Origin: DSWT01 sp035420085
GTDB lineage: Bacteria > Chloroflexota > Anaerolineae > B4-G1 > SLSP01
DNA: 64,000 nucleotides
Assembly (NCBI GenBank): GCA_035420085.1
Contig: DAOLUH010000012.1
Coordinates: forward strand, 1 to 64,000
Direction: 5' to 3'
Both the position numbers and the translations under genes were made by a program. Under the pieces are notes generated by a model. That model did not search any database and was not told where the DNA came from. It worked only from the letters and a program-made list of their open reading frames with translations. Below, piece after piece: positions 17,844 through 26,509 of this stretch (within the stretch, counting starts at the first letter, position 1; each line of letters opens with the position of its first letter).

Positions 17844-18483
17844 AGAAATGGACGATAAAACACGGATGAGACCACGGATGAAGAAATGGACGATAAAACA
17901 CGGATGAGACCACGGATGAAGAAATGGACGANNNNNNNNNNNNNNNNNNNNNNNNNNNNNNNNNNNNNNNNNNNNNNNNNNNNNNNNNNNNNNNNNNNNN
18001 NNNNNNNNNNNNNNNNNNNNNNNNNNNNNNNTAAAACACGGATGAAACCACGGATGAAGAAATNNNNNNNNNNNNNNNNNNNNNNNNNNNNNNNNNNNNN
18101 NNNNNNNNNNNNNNNNNNNNNNNNNNNNNNNNNNNNNNNNNNNNNNNNNNNNNNNNNNNNNNNATGAAGAAATGGACGATAAAACANNNNNNNNNNNNNN
18201 NNNNNNNNNNNNNNNNNNNNNNNNNNNNNNNNNNNNNNNNNNNNNNNNNNNNNNNNNNNNNNNNNNNNNNNNNNNNNNNNNNNNNNCGGATGAAACCACG
18301 GATGAAGAAATGGACGATGAAACACGGATGAAACCACGGATGAAGAAATGGACGATGAAACACGGATGAAACCACGGATAAGGAAATGGACGATAAATCA
18401 GAAATGAAGAAATTGGTGATGGATGAAGAAATGGACGATAACAAACCATCGTGTATTTCTTCATCCGTGGTTATCCCCCTCGC
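17831..18483. repeat. Tandem array of a ~38-bp 'cacggatgagac-gaagaaatggacgat' unit with three assembly gaps
   Basis: Direct copies of a unit of about 38 bases, each holding two 'cacggatga' halves and 'gaagaaatggacgataaa', run from 17831 to about 18440. The array ends with a reverse-complement unit ('cgtgtatttcttcatccgtg'), so it can fold. Exactly 100 N at 17932-18031, 18064-18163 and 18187-18286 are scaffold placeholders, so the true length is unknown. No gene is seen in this 670-base stretch; frames across it are artefacts of the repeat. Confidence 0.9.
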
Positions 18484-18516
18484 CAGCACTCCCCCACGAC
18501 AAACGCCAGGTGACAG

Positions 18517-21294
18517 ATGACGAACACCCCTAACCCTCTCTGGCATGTGACGCTTGCCGGCCCCCCCGCGCCCGTGTTGACCGTGTGGGGCGACCGGCTA
18601 GTGTGCCCGGTGCACTTGCCGGCCCAGACGGAAACCACTGCCCGGCTTGAAGTATTTCGCCTGGCGGATGGGACCGCGCTCTGGCAGCACACCTTCGACC
18701 ACGCACTGGTCAGCGGTGTCGTCGTCCTCGGCGAGCAACTCCTCGTCAGTCTCACCAGCACCGATCTCCTGCGCGGAGAAGGCGCGCTGGTCGTGTTCGG
18801 CACGGCAGGTGATGTCGTTTGGCGTTGGGTGCCGGGCGTGCAGCAAGTCTCCGCGCCGGCGGTGAGTGGGGATACGGTCTTTGTCACGGTGGATGCCACG
18901 TCTCTGGTTGCCGTGGATGTCCGCACACGCCAGGAGCAAGGTCGTTGGTCATTGCCTGTTACTGTGTCCCGCGCGGCTCCGGCGATTACCGGAGATCTGC
19001 TGTTGATCCCCTGCCGCGCTCCGCATCTGCTGGCATTCACATTGGATGGTATGCTGCGCTGGCGCTTCGACACGCCGGGCGTGGCCTGGTTGGATCAGAC
19101 CCCTGTGGCGATTGGCGACGTTGTTTACGCGGTATCGAGCATCGGGCAGATGTTCGCCCTGACGAAAGCGGATGGTGTTTTGTTGTGGCAAACCGATGTC
19201 GGCCCGGCGGGTAAACCCCTCACCGCGCCAGTCACCGATGGCGAGCGGCTCTACGTCGGCGCGCGCGATGGGCTGCACGCGCTCGATCTTGGCGGGCGTC
19301 TTGTCTGGCGCTTCGCTGCCGAGCGACGTATGACGGCGGCGCCCGTCGTGGTGGGCGGCGTGGTCTACGCAACGTGCCACGATCATCACCTCTACGCGCT
19401 GGACGCTGTCACGGGTAAGGAATTGTGGCGTTACGCGATGGAAAGGCATATCGAAACCTCGCCGCTCGTTCTTGCAACAGATTTTTCGCTCCCATCCGCG
19501 CAAACCGTCGCGCCGCTCGCCATGATCGCCGACGCCGATGGAACCGTCACGGCGCTCGTCCGCCCGCTTAGCGCCGCTGAGCACGAAGCCGCCGGGCATT
19601 GGGCCGCGGCTGCATCGGCCTATGCCGGGTTGGGCCAGGAGGCGCGCGCGGCGGCATTGTATGAGGCTGCCGGACAGTGGGCGCAGGCCGCCGAATTGTG
19701 GGCCGCGCAGGGCCAATCCTTGCGCCAGGCCGAAGCGTTGCAGCAGCACGCCCGTTCCCAAGAGCAGGCGGGGGCGTCTTTGGAAACTGTCGCCGATCTG
19801 TGGGCTGCGATCGCGCAGCTTTACGAGGCTGAAGGGGAACGCGCGCTCGCCGAGCACTGCCGCCGCGAAGTTGCGCGCTGTCTGCGCTGGCCGGAGTTGG
19901 CATTGGAGATTGAGCACGATGGGCTGGTGCTCAATGCCTGGACGATGGTGGATTTCATCGTGCGCAACGTGGGCTTTGGCCCGGCGCGGAACCTGATCAT
20001 TCGCGCGAGTGGGCGGCAGTTTGATGGGCAGGTGACGCACACACAACGCCTGATCAGCCTGGATGCCGGGGAGCGCGCTGTCGAACGTCTGGACATCAAG
20101 CCCCTTGAGTATGGCGCAAGCGTGCCCTTGCAGGTTGACATCGAATTTGCGGATAAGGCGAACCATCTCTACACCTGCACCCAGACATTGCATCTGCCGG
20201 TGCTCCAAGCCGCGCCGCCGGAGCGCAAGACGGTATACTCGCGGTTGATCCCTGCCGCGTCGAATTTCGTGGATATGGAAGTGCGCATCTTCCCGCGCGA
20301 GGCCGAGGGCTACCCCGTGGAAATCACGCTCGGCGATGGGCAGAACTTCCCGCGCGGCTACCTCGACGCTGCGCTTGCGGATTGGTCTTCTTCCGGCGAC
20401 TGTACCGTGGACGGGCAGCAGTTGTTCACTGCGTTGACGACGGATGCGAACCTCCGCAATGCCTGGGCGCGCGTGCGTGGGCAGGCGTCGCGCCGTCGCA
20501 TCCGCTTACGTCTTGATCCTGCCGCGCCAGAATTGCACGCCCTGCCGTGGGAACTGCTGCAAGAGGACGCCCTCTGGCTTGCGGCGAACGCCGCCACGCC
20601 CTTCTCGCGCTACCTGCCGGTGGCCGAACCGTGGGGCGCGCGCGTCGAGGAACGCCCGCTGCGCGTCCTGGCGGCCATCGCCAATCCCGCCGACTTGTGC
20701 GACTACGGCCTGATCCCGCTCGATGTGGCGCAGGAAAAGGTTGCGCTGCAAGCGGCGTTCGCTGGCGCGCCGGACAACACGCTGCGGCTGGACTTCCTTG
20801 ATGCGCCGGTCACGTTGCCGCGTCTGGAGCGCGCTTTGCAGGCAGGCTATCACATCCTGCACATTGTTGGGCATGGGATGTTCGATCCGCGCCAGCGGAA
20901 AGGCGCGCTTTACCTCGAAGACAACGACAGCTTCACTGTCCTTGCCGACGATGGTGCGTTGGGGACGCTGCTGGCGCGGCAGGGCGCCCGCCCGCGTCTC
21001 GTGGTGCTGGCGGCGTGTCAGAGTGCGACCCGTTCAATGGCGGACGCTTTCGTGGGGATAGCGCCCCGGCTGATTGCGGCTGGCGTCCCTGCCGTCATCG
21101 CAATGCAGACGAGCGTGTCGTTGGTCTCCGCGCGCGACCTGAGCGCGACGTTCTATCGCCGTCTGGTGGAGCACGGCGCGGTAGACCTGGCGCTGAACGA
21201 AGCGCGCAGCACACTCTTGACCACCAATCGCCCTGACGCCGCCGCGCCCGTCCTCTACATGCGTCTCAAAGACGGCCAACTCTTCGGTGAGTGA
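18517..21294 (+). CDS. PQQ-like beta-propeller protein with C-terminal CHAT protease domain
   Basis: A 925-residue protein. Residues 1-340 are propeller blades of the PQQ/Trp-docking type ('DGTALWQHTFDHALVSGVVV', 'DGVLLWQTDVGPAGKPLTAP', 'TGKELWRYAMERHIETSPLV'). Residues 345-450 are helical, TPR-like ('AAGHWAAAASAYAGLGQEAR'). Residues 455-560 look like an Ig-type beta-sandwich. The C-terminal 220 residues are a CHAT (caspase-like) domain with the dyad His786 in 'HIVGHGMFD' and Cys834 in 'VLAACQSA'. CHAT proteases act as effectors in bacterial conflict systems, and propellers commonly sense ligands or partners. No signal peptide is seen, so it is likely cytoplasmic. AGGTGA precedes the ATG. Confidence 0.9.
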   Translation: MTNTPNPLWHVTLAGPPAPVLTVWGDRLVCPVHLPAQTETTARLEVFRLADGTALWQHTFDHALVSGVVVLGEQLLVSLTSTDLLRGEGALVVFGTAGDVVWRWVPGVQQVSAPAVSGDTVFVTVDATSLVAVDVRTRQEQGRWSLPVTVSRAAPAITGDLLLIPCRAPHLLAFTLDGMLRWRFDTPGVAWLDQTPVAIGDVVYAVSSIGQMFALTKADGVLLWQTDVGPAGKPLTAPVTDGERLYVGARDGLHALDLGGRLVWRFAAERRMTAAPVVVGGVVYATCHDHHLYALDAVTGKELWRYAMERHIETSPLVLATDFSLPSAQTVAPLAMIADADGTVTALVRPLSAAEHEAAGHWAAAASAYAGLGQEARAAALYEAAGQWAQAAELWAAQGQSLRQAEALQQHARSQEQAGASLETVADLWAAIAQLYEAEGERALAEHCRREVARCLRWPELALEIEHDGLVLNAWTMVDFIVRNVGFGPARNLIIRASGRQFDGQVTHTQRLISLDAGERAVERLDIKPLEYGASVPLQVDIEFADKANHLYTCTQTLHLPVLQAAPPERKTVYSRLIPAASNFVDMEVRIFPREAEGYPVEITLGDGQNFPRGYLDAALADWSSSGDCTVDGQQLFTALTTDANLRNAWARVRGQASRRRIRLRLDPAAPELHALPWELLQEDALWLAANAATPFSRYLPVAEPWGARVEERPLRVLAAIANPADLCDYGLIPLDVAQEKVALQAAFAGAPDNTLRLDFLDAPVTLPRLERALQAGYHILHIVGHGMFDPRQRKGALYLEDNDSFTVLADDGALGTLLARQGARPRLVVLAACQSATRSMADAFVGIAPRLIAAGVPAVIAMQTSVSLVSARDLSATFYRRLVEHGAVDLALNEARSTLLTTNRPDAAAPVLYMRLKDGQLFGE

Positions 21295-21299
21295 AGTTA

Positions 21300-21346
21300 A
21301 CGTCCAAACGTTCAAACGTTGAAACGTTTCAACGTTCCAACGTTCA
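21300..21346. repeat. 'aacgttt' palindromic repeat, copy 1
   Basis: Six or so units of 'caacgttt' and 'caaacgtt' in both orientations. Other copies are at 47847-47886 and 49749-49814. Confidence 0.8.
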
Positions 21347-21366
21347 TTTTCAAAGGGGGTAAGCCT

Positions 21367-22992
21367 ATGCTCGATTGGTACAAAGACGCAATTTTCTACG
21401 AAGTCTCGGTGAAAGCCTTCGCCGACAGCAACGGCGACGGCATCGGCGATTTGCGCGGCATGATCGGCAAACTCGATTATCTGCGCGACTTGGGCGTGGA
21501 CGCGGTCTGGCTGCTGCCGATTTTCCCTTCGCCGCTGCGGGATGACGGCTACGACGTGGCCGATTACACCACGATCCACCCCAATTTCGGGACGCTGGAT
21601 GATTTCAAGGCGTTGCTCGTCGAGGCGCACAAACGCGATTTGCGGATCATTGTCGAGTTGGTGGTCAATCACACCTCAGACCAGCATCCGTGGTTTCAGG
21701 CGTCGCGCGATCCGCAGCATCCTGAGCACGCGCGTTACCGCGATTGGTACGTGTGGAGCGATACTGACCAACCTTACGCCGAGACGCGCATCATCTTCAT
21801 TGATACCGAGCCGTCCAACTGGACCTTCGACCCGGTGCGCGGGCAGTATTTCTGGCACCGCTTCTTCAGCCACCAGCCGGATTTGAACTACGACAATCCC
21901 GAAGTGCAAAAGGCGATGCTGCGCATCGTGCAATACTGGATTGACCTGGGCGTGGACGGCTTCCGCATTGATGCGCCGCCCTACCTCTACGAGCGCGAGG
22001 GCACGAACTGCGAGAACCTGCCGGAGACGCACGCCTATCTCAAGCGTTTGCGCGCCTTCGTGGACGCCTACGCGCCGGGCACGTTCCTGCTCTCGGAGGC
22101 CAATATGTGGCCGGAGGACGTGATCCAATACTTTGGCGACGGCGACGAGGTGCACATGAACTACCACTTCCCGCTGATGCCGCGCATCTTTATGGCGCTG
22201 GCGCAGGCCGACCGCGCGCCGATTCTGGCGATTATGGCGCGCACGCCCGAATTGCCTGCGCCGTGCCAGTGGGGGACGTTCCTACGCTGCCATGATGAGC
22301 TGACGCTGGAGATGGTCACGCCGGAAGACCGCGCCTTTATGTGGGACTTCTACGCGCCCGAACCGCGTATGCGGCTGAACCTGGGCATCCGCCGCCGTCT
22401 CGCGCCCCTGTTGGAGAACGACCGCCGCCGTATCGAAGTCGCCAACTCACTGCTGCTCACGCTCATCGGCTCGCCCTTCATCTACTATGGCGACGAGATC
22501 GGTATGGGCGACAACATCTGGCTGAACGACCGCGACGGCGTGCGCACGCCGATGCAGTGGGACGCCGGCCCGAACGCCGGATTTTCAGACGCGCCCGCTG
22601 CGCGGCTCTACGCGCCGGTCATTGACGATGCGGTGTTCGGCTACCAGCAGGTCAACGTCGCCGCGCAACGGGCGGACCAAGCCTCGTTGTGGCACTGGAT
22701 GCAGCGCGTGCTATCCATTCGCAAACAACATCCCGTTTTTGGACGGGGAACATTGCAATTTCTCACCCCCGCCAATCCGGCGATCCTGGCCTATCTTCGC
22801 AGCGATGCGACTGAGACAATTTTGGTCCTCAACAACCTGTCTGCCGAATCGCAACACGGCGCCGTTGATTTGAGCGCCTACACCGGCGCGGTCCCGCGCG
22901 ATTTGTTGGGCGGTGTCGTGCAAGAGCCGATTGGCGCGACGCCGTATACTTTCGCGTTAGCGCCTTACGGCTATTGCTGGCTGGCATTGTAG
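21367..22992 (+). CDS. treS: Trehalose synthase / GH13 alpha-amylase family
   Basis: A 541-residue GH13_16-type enzyme that interconverts maltose and trehalose. It begins with the characteristic 'WYKDAIFYEVSVKAFADSNG' and 'GDGIGDLRGM'. Catalytic regions are 'GVDGFRIDAPPYLYE' (nucleophile Asp), 'FLLSEANMWPEDV' (acid/base Glu) and 'LRCHDELTLEMV' (transition-state Asp; the usual Asn-His-Asp is Cys-His-Asp). 'GDEIGMGDNIWLNDRDGVRT' and 'PMQWD' are typical of TreS. There is no maltokinase extension. AAAGGGGG precedes ATG 21367. It stands alone, with a hairpin after it; a sucrose- or isomaltose-type isomerase is a less likely reading. Confidence 0.9.
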   Translation: MLDWYKDAIFYEVSVKAFADSNGDGIGDLRGMIGKLDYLRDLGVDAVWLLPIFPSPLRDDGYDVADYTTIHPNFGTLDDFKALLVEAHKRDLRIIVELVVNHTSDQHPWFQASRDPQHPEHARYRDWYVWSDTDQPYAETRIIFIDTEPSNWTFDPVRGQYFWHRFFSHQPDLNYDNPEVQKAMLRIVQYWIDLGVDGFRIDAPPYLYEREGTNCENLPETHAYLKRLRAFVDAYAPGTFLLSEANMWPEDVIQYFGDGDEVHMNYHFPLMPRIFMALAQADRAPILAIMARTPELPAPCQWGTFLRCHDELTLEMVTPEDRAFMWDFYAPEPRMRLNLGIRRRLAPLLENDRRRIEVANSLLLTLIGSPFIYYGDEIGMGDNIWLNDRDGVRTPMQWDAGPNAGFSDAPAARLYAPVIDDAVFGYQQVNVAAQRADQASLWHWMQRVLSIRKQHPVFGRGTLQFLTPANPAILAYLRSDATETILVLNNLSAESQHGAVDLSAYTGAVPRDLLGGVVQEPIGATPYTFALAPYGYCWLAL

Positions 22993-23000
22993 CCTTACAG

Positions 23001-23030
23001 GTGGGCCGCACTTGCTGAAGTGCGGCCCAC
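23001..23030. terminator. Perfect 13-bp hairpin after treS
   Basis: GTGGGCCGCACTT and AAGTGCGGCCCAC enclose the loop GCTG nine bases after the stop codon. It lacks a long T run but is well placed to end the treS transcript. Confidence 0.65.
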
Positions 23031-23055
23031 TTGCGAAATTCATTCCTCAAAACTC

Positions 23056-23084
23056 TTGACAAACGCGCGTTTTTGCCTTATACT
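23056..23084 (+). promoter_or_regulatory. Near-consensus sigma70 promoter of the GntR gene
   Basis: TTGACA at 23056-23061 and TATACT at 23079-23084 with a 17-base spacer. The start codon follows at 23136. Confidence 0.8.
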
Positions 23085-23105
23085 GGACATGTCCATTTGT
23101 CCAGT
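23082..23105 (+). promoter_or_regulatory. Palindromic operator overlapping the GntR promoter
   Basis: ACTGGACA (23082-23089) and TGTCCAGT (23098-23105) are perfect inverted arms around 8 bases; inside, TGGACATGTCCA (23084-23095) is itself a perfect 12-bp palindrome. The element overlaps the -10 box and the expected transcription start, so repression by the GntR product itself is likely. Confidence 0.65.
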
Positions 23106-23135
23106 GATCCACTTATCCACTTGCGAGTTAGAGAA

Positions 23136-24314
23136 ATGTCTATTCATAGAGTTGACGCAGATGATCCGCTCCCGCGCTATTATCAGGTGTATGTTTCGCT
23201 AGAGGAACGCATCCGCTCCGGCGAGTTTGCGCCTGGCGATGCGTTGCCTTCTGAGCGACAGTTGGTGCTTGACTACGGCGTTAGCCGTATCACGATTGTC
23301 AAAGCGCTGGATTTGCTCGAACGCGACAATTTAATCGAGCGGCAACATGGACGGGGTAATTTTGTGTTGCCACATCTCGACCCGGCGTCATGCATGGAAG
23401 ATTGTCGGATCGCTTTTTGTGTGCCGTCGCCTTCTGAGTCGTATATTCTATCCATCCTCTTGGGCGCTACGCGCGTGGCGATGCGCAACCGGCTTCATTT
23501 GCAGGTCGTCGTCATTGGGGATGGGGCGGAGGAAATAGACCAGATCAATGCCTTGATTGCGGATGGGATTGATGGGATCATCTTGTTCTCGCGTTCTCCG
23601 CATCTCAATACGGCTTTGTATCGAAAACTCCAGGATAAACACTATCCGTTTGTGATGGTAGACCGCTATTGCCCCGAGGTGTTGACAGATCATGTAATTT
23701 TTGACGACGAAGGGGCCGGCTACCAGTTGACCGAGACGTTGATCAACCGGGGACACCGTCGCATTGGTATGCTGACCAGCAGTGAATCATTTGCCACCAG
23801 TGTCCGCGATCGTTTGCGCGGATACCGTCGGGCGTTGCAAACCCACGGCCTGCCTTACAAGGAAGAGTGGATTTCTCAGACAATTTATGAGGTCTTGCGC
23901 TTATCCCCCGAGTCTTTGGGGCAATTCCGCAGTACTTATCTCGATGTGCTTGCGTATTTGCGTCAAGAAGCGCCCACGGCGGTGGTGGCGATCAATAACT
24001 ACGCCGCAGAGCAGGCGAACATTGATCTCATGCAAATCCAGATGGCGTTGTTGCAAGCCGTGATCGGCGCCAACGCGCAAGTGGTGGATTGCCAGTTGAA
24101 TATCGCATTGGCGACTGTCAGCCATAAGCCCCTGAATCTCAAACACACGTTTATGGTGGCCCTGGCCTTGCAGATGGGAGAAGAATTAGGTGAAAGGGCT
24201 GTCAATCTGTTAATTCAACGGCTGAACCAGACTGCGGTGGGGACTCCTCAGACCATTGTGCTGCCGATGAAAATTAACATAACCCCACTTGACCTACAGG
24301 AACATCCTGCTTGA
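23136..24314 (+). CDS. GntR-family transcriptional regulator with LacI-type sugar-sensing domain
   Basis: A 392-residue regulator. Residues 10-80 are a GntR winged helix ('LPRYYQVYVSLEERIRSGEF', 'LPSERQLVLDYGVSRITIVK', 'RQHGRGNFVLP'). Residues 90-390 form a periplasmic-binding-protein-like domain of the LacI/AraR type ('LIADGIDGIILFSRSPH', 'FVMVDRYCPEVLTDHVIFDD', 'LINRGHRRIGMLTSS'), which usually binds a sugar. Start ATG 23136 is chosen because an earlier frame start at 23031 precedes the promoter. It probably controls itself and the importer operon that starts at 24455. Confidence 0.9.
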   Translation: MSIHRVDADDPLPRYYQVYVSLEERIRSGEFAPGDALPSERQLVLDYGVSRITIVKALDLLERDNLIERQHGRGNFVLPHLDPASCMEDCRIAFCVPSPSESYILSILLGATRVAMRNRLHLQVVVIGDGAEEIDQINALIADGIDGIILFSRSPHLNTALYRKLQDKHYPFVMVDRYCPEVLTDHVIFDDEGAGYQLTETLINRGHRRIGMLTSSESFATSVRDRLRGYRRALQTHGLPYKEEWISQTIYEVLRLSPESLGQFRSTYLDVLAYLRQEAPTAVVAINNYAAEQANIDLMQIQMALLQAVIGANAQVVDCQLNIALATVSHKPLNLKHTFMVALALQMGEELGERAVNLLIQRLNQTAVGTPQTIVLPMKINITPLDLQEHPA

Positions 24315-24454
24315 TGGCTCTGGATGGCAGTATCTCCGTTTATCGTCAATACATGTTAAAGGAGGTGGTACTATCGAAGCTAGTGAATTGTCATTGTAGT
24401 TATCCTCACCCGATCCGATGATTCCGAAACTTTAAACTCAGAAAGGAGAGCGAT

Positions 24455-26305
24455 ATGTCACGCAAGTTGCTATTCAACGTTGCTGCGATCATCATGATCG
24501 TGGTTCTGGTTGTCGGCTGTGGAGGGAAGGCCACACCGGCGGCGCCCACTGCCACTCCTCAGATTGTTAATCCGCCAGTCATCAAAGAAAATCAGCCCAC
24601 CTCAACGCCGCGTCCGACGGTTGCGCCAAAGGCTGAGGAACCGAAAGCGGAGGTTGCTGCCCAAAAGTTCCAGCTCAATGGTGTGACGATGGACTTTGGA
24701 CGTAACGAGGTGATCATTAACGATCAGGTTGACTTCTCGATTTTCGACAGCTTCAACCCCATGATCCCCAATGGTTGGCACTATCAGAACGGTGCTCAGC
24801 AGGTTGTGGTTGAATTCCTCTGGTACGTCAACTATGCCACCGGTGAACTTATTCCCCGGTTAGGCGAGAGTTGGGATTACAATGACGACTACACCGAGCT
24901 TACGCTCCGCCTGCGCAAGGGTGTGAAGTGGAACGACGGCGAGCCATTTACTGCCAAAGACGTGGTTTGGACACTGCAGATGGCCATGAATCCGAAGTAC
25001 GATGACCTGGGCGGTTTGCCGCAGGGTGATGCTGAGTACTGGTCCGATGTCTACGCCGCCGATGACTTCACCGTTGTTATCAAGATGACGGAACCGCGCC
25101 CGCGCCAGCATATGATATTCTGGTGCAAGATCGTGGGTGGCGTCATCATCTACCCGGAGCACATCTGGGCGAATGTTGATCCTTACACCTACAAGAACAA
25201 TCCGCCCGTCTGGACAGGCCCTTACAAGCTCTACAAGGTCTATCCTGAGAACAAGGTCTTCGTGTGGATTCGGAACGAAGATTACTGGGGCAAGTCCATC
25301 GGCCTCTTCCCCGATGCCAAGTACACGATCTGGCGCACGGGCGCTGGCGCCGAGCAGGCGCTCGCCGAGGCTAAGCAAGGGTTGCCCGATATCGGCGGTA
25401 TTGGCTACGATACCTATCAGCAGAACAAGGCGGCTTTGCCTGAGTGGGATATGGTCACTTATGTGGACCCGTGCCCGCGCGCTGCGTGGTTCAACGAAAC
25501 CAACGAATACCTGAAGGCGCCTGAGTTCCGTCGCGCGATGTCTATGTTGATGAACCGTGAGAAGTGGGGGCAAAACATCTGGTCTCCACCCTCCAAGCCC
25601 GCACAGGGTCTCTGGGCTGACTACCGCAACCTCGATAAGTACATTAACAAGGAAGCCAAAGATAAGTGGGGCACGCTGGAGTACAATCCCACCAAGGCGT
25701 TGGAACTGCTGAAGAGCATCGGCTACAAGCAGGAAGGCGGCAAGTTGATTGGCCCGGATGGCAAGCAGGTCAAGCTCGCTGTCACCACCCCCGTCGGTGT
25801 GGGCGGCAACGAGTACTTGATGGGCCAGGACTTCACCGAGGAACTGAAGCTCATTGGTATTGATGCGACCTTCGAGTATGTTGAAGGTGTCTTCTGGGAC
25901 AGTGTTGATCGGGGTGAATTCGCCATCGGCTTCTGGTGGTTCTGCGGTGCGACCGTAGATCCGCTTGAGCTGTACGGCGAGTACATCTGCGACAATGCTG
26001 CGCCCGTCGGCCAGGTTTCGCAGAAGGGTAATGGCCCGCGTCACTGCAATCCAGAGTACGATGAGACGGTAAAGGCCCTGCTGGCCATTGACCCGGATCA
26101 TGCGAACGCCATGTCGCTCTACAACAAGCTGTTTGATCTCTGGCTGCAGGATCCGCCCGGCGTCCCGCTCATCGAGACCTACTACTCCATCTCTTACAAC
26201 CAGCAATACTGGGACAATACGCTGTCGCATGACAACGTCTATACCGTGCCCTTCAACTGGTGGGGCCAGATCATCGAGATCTACTTTAACGCCAAGGCCA
26301 AATAG
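24455..26305 (+). CDS. ABC transporter substrate-binding lipoprotein (SBP_bac_5, Opp/Dpp type)
   Basis: A 616-residue lipoprotein. The signal peptide ends with the lipobox 'VVGC' and is followed by a Thr/Pro-rich linker. The body has the family-5 pattern: 'TLRLRKGVKWNDGEPFTAKD', 'VVWTLQMAMNP', 'PVWTGPYKLYKVYPENK', 'NPTKALELLKSIGYKQEGGK' and a C-terminal 'GVPLIETYYSISYN'. Such proteins bind peptides, but in many thermophiles and Chloroflexota they bind oligosaccharides. AAAGGAGAGCG precedes the ATG. First gene of the import operon; a strong hairpin separates it from the permease genes. Confidence 0.9.
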   Translation: MSRKLLFNVAAIIMIVVLVVGCGGKATPAAPTATPQIVNPPVIKENQPTSTPRPTVAPKAEEPKAEVAAQKFQLNGVTMDFGRNEVIINDQVDFSIFDSFNPMIPNGWHYQNGAQQVVVEFLWYVNYATGELIPRLGESWDYNDDYTELTLRLRKGVKWNDGEPFTAKDVVWTLQMAMNPKYDDLGGLPQGDAEYWSDVYAADDFTVVIKMTEPRPRQHMIFWCKIVGGVIIYPEHIWANVDPYTYKNNPPVWTGPYKLYKVYPENKVFVWIRNEDYWGKSIGLFPDAKYTIWRTGAGAEQALAEAKQGLPDIGGIGYDTYQQNKAALPEWDMVTYVDPCPRAAWFNETNEYLKAPEFRRAMSMLMNREKWGQNIWSPPSKPAQGLWADYRNLDKYINKEAKDKWGTLEYNPTKALELLKSIGYKQEGGKLIGPDGKQVKLAVTTPVGVGGNEYLMGQDFTEELKLIGIDATFEYVEGVFWDSVDRGEFAIGFWWFCGATVDPLELYGEYICDNAAPVGQVSQKGNGPRHCNPEYDETVKALLAIDPDHANAMSLYNKLFDLWLQDPPGVPLIETYYSISYNQQYWDNTLSHDNVYTVPFNWWGQIIEIYFNAKAK

Positions 26306-26330
26306 TTTTCACCAGACCGGTAATCCTTGC

Positions 26331-26363
26331 GAAGGTTGGGGCGCAGCAGACTGCGCAACCTTC
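26331..26363 (+). terminator. Hairpin 1 after the binding-protein gene
   Basis: GAAGGTT plus GCGCAG pair with CTGCGC plus AACCTTC, with a three-G bulge and a four-base loop. Confidence 0.6.
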
Positions 26364-26383
26364 ACAAGGGGGCCGAATTTCAA

Positions 26384-26419
26384 TTGGTTCCCGCACCCCG
26401 CGCGGGGTGCGGGAACCAA
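26384..26419 (+). terminator. Strong 16-bp hairpin between binding-protein and permease genes
   Basis: TTGGTTCCCGCACCCC and its perfect complement enclose the loop GCGC, followed by a T-rich run. In many import operons such an element raises the ratio of binding protein to permease by stabilising the upstream mRNA or ending part of the transcripts. Confidence 0.75.
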
Positions 26420-26509
26420 GTTGTTTAGTTTTTAGCCTTAATGTACAATGAAATCAGGTTTACCCGGCGCATTTGATCGCCTCGGTTATTTTGTTGTGGG
26501 AGGTAAAGA

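Noticed and set aside
17831..18483. CRISPR array
   Set aside because: The units are contiguous direct copies without unique spacers, and no cas gene is near.
14692..18483. Insertion sequence or transposon ends in the 'cacggat' repeats
   Set aside because: No transposase gene or target-site duplication is associated with them.
17652..18546. Long reading frames across the repeat array on both strands
   Set aside because: They consist of translated repeat units and N runs and show no protein-like composition.
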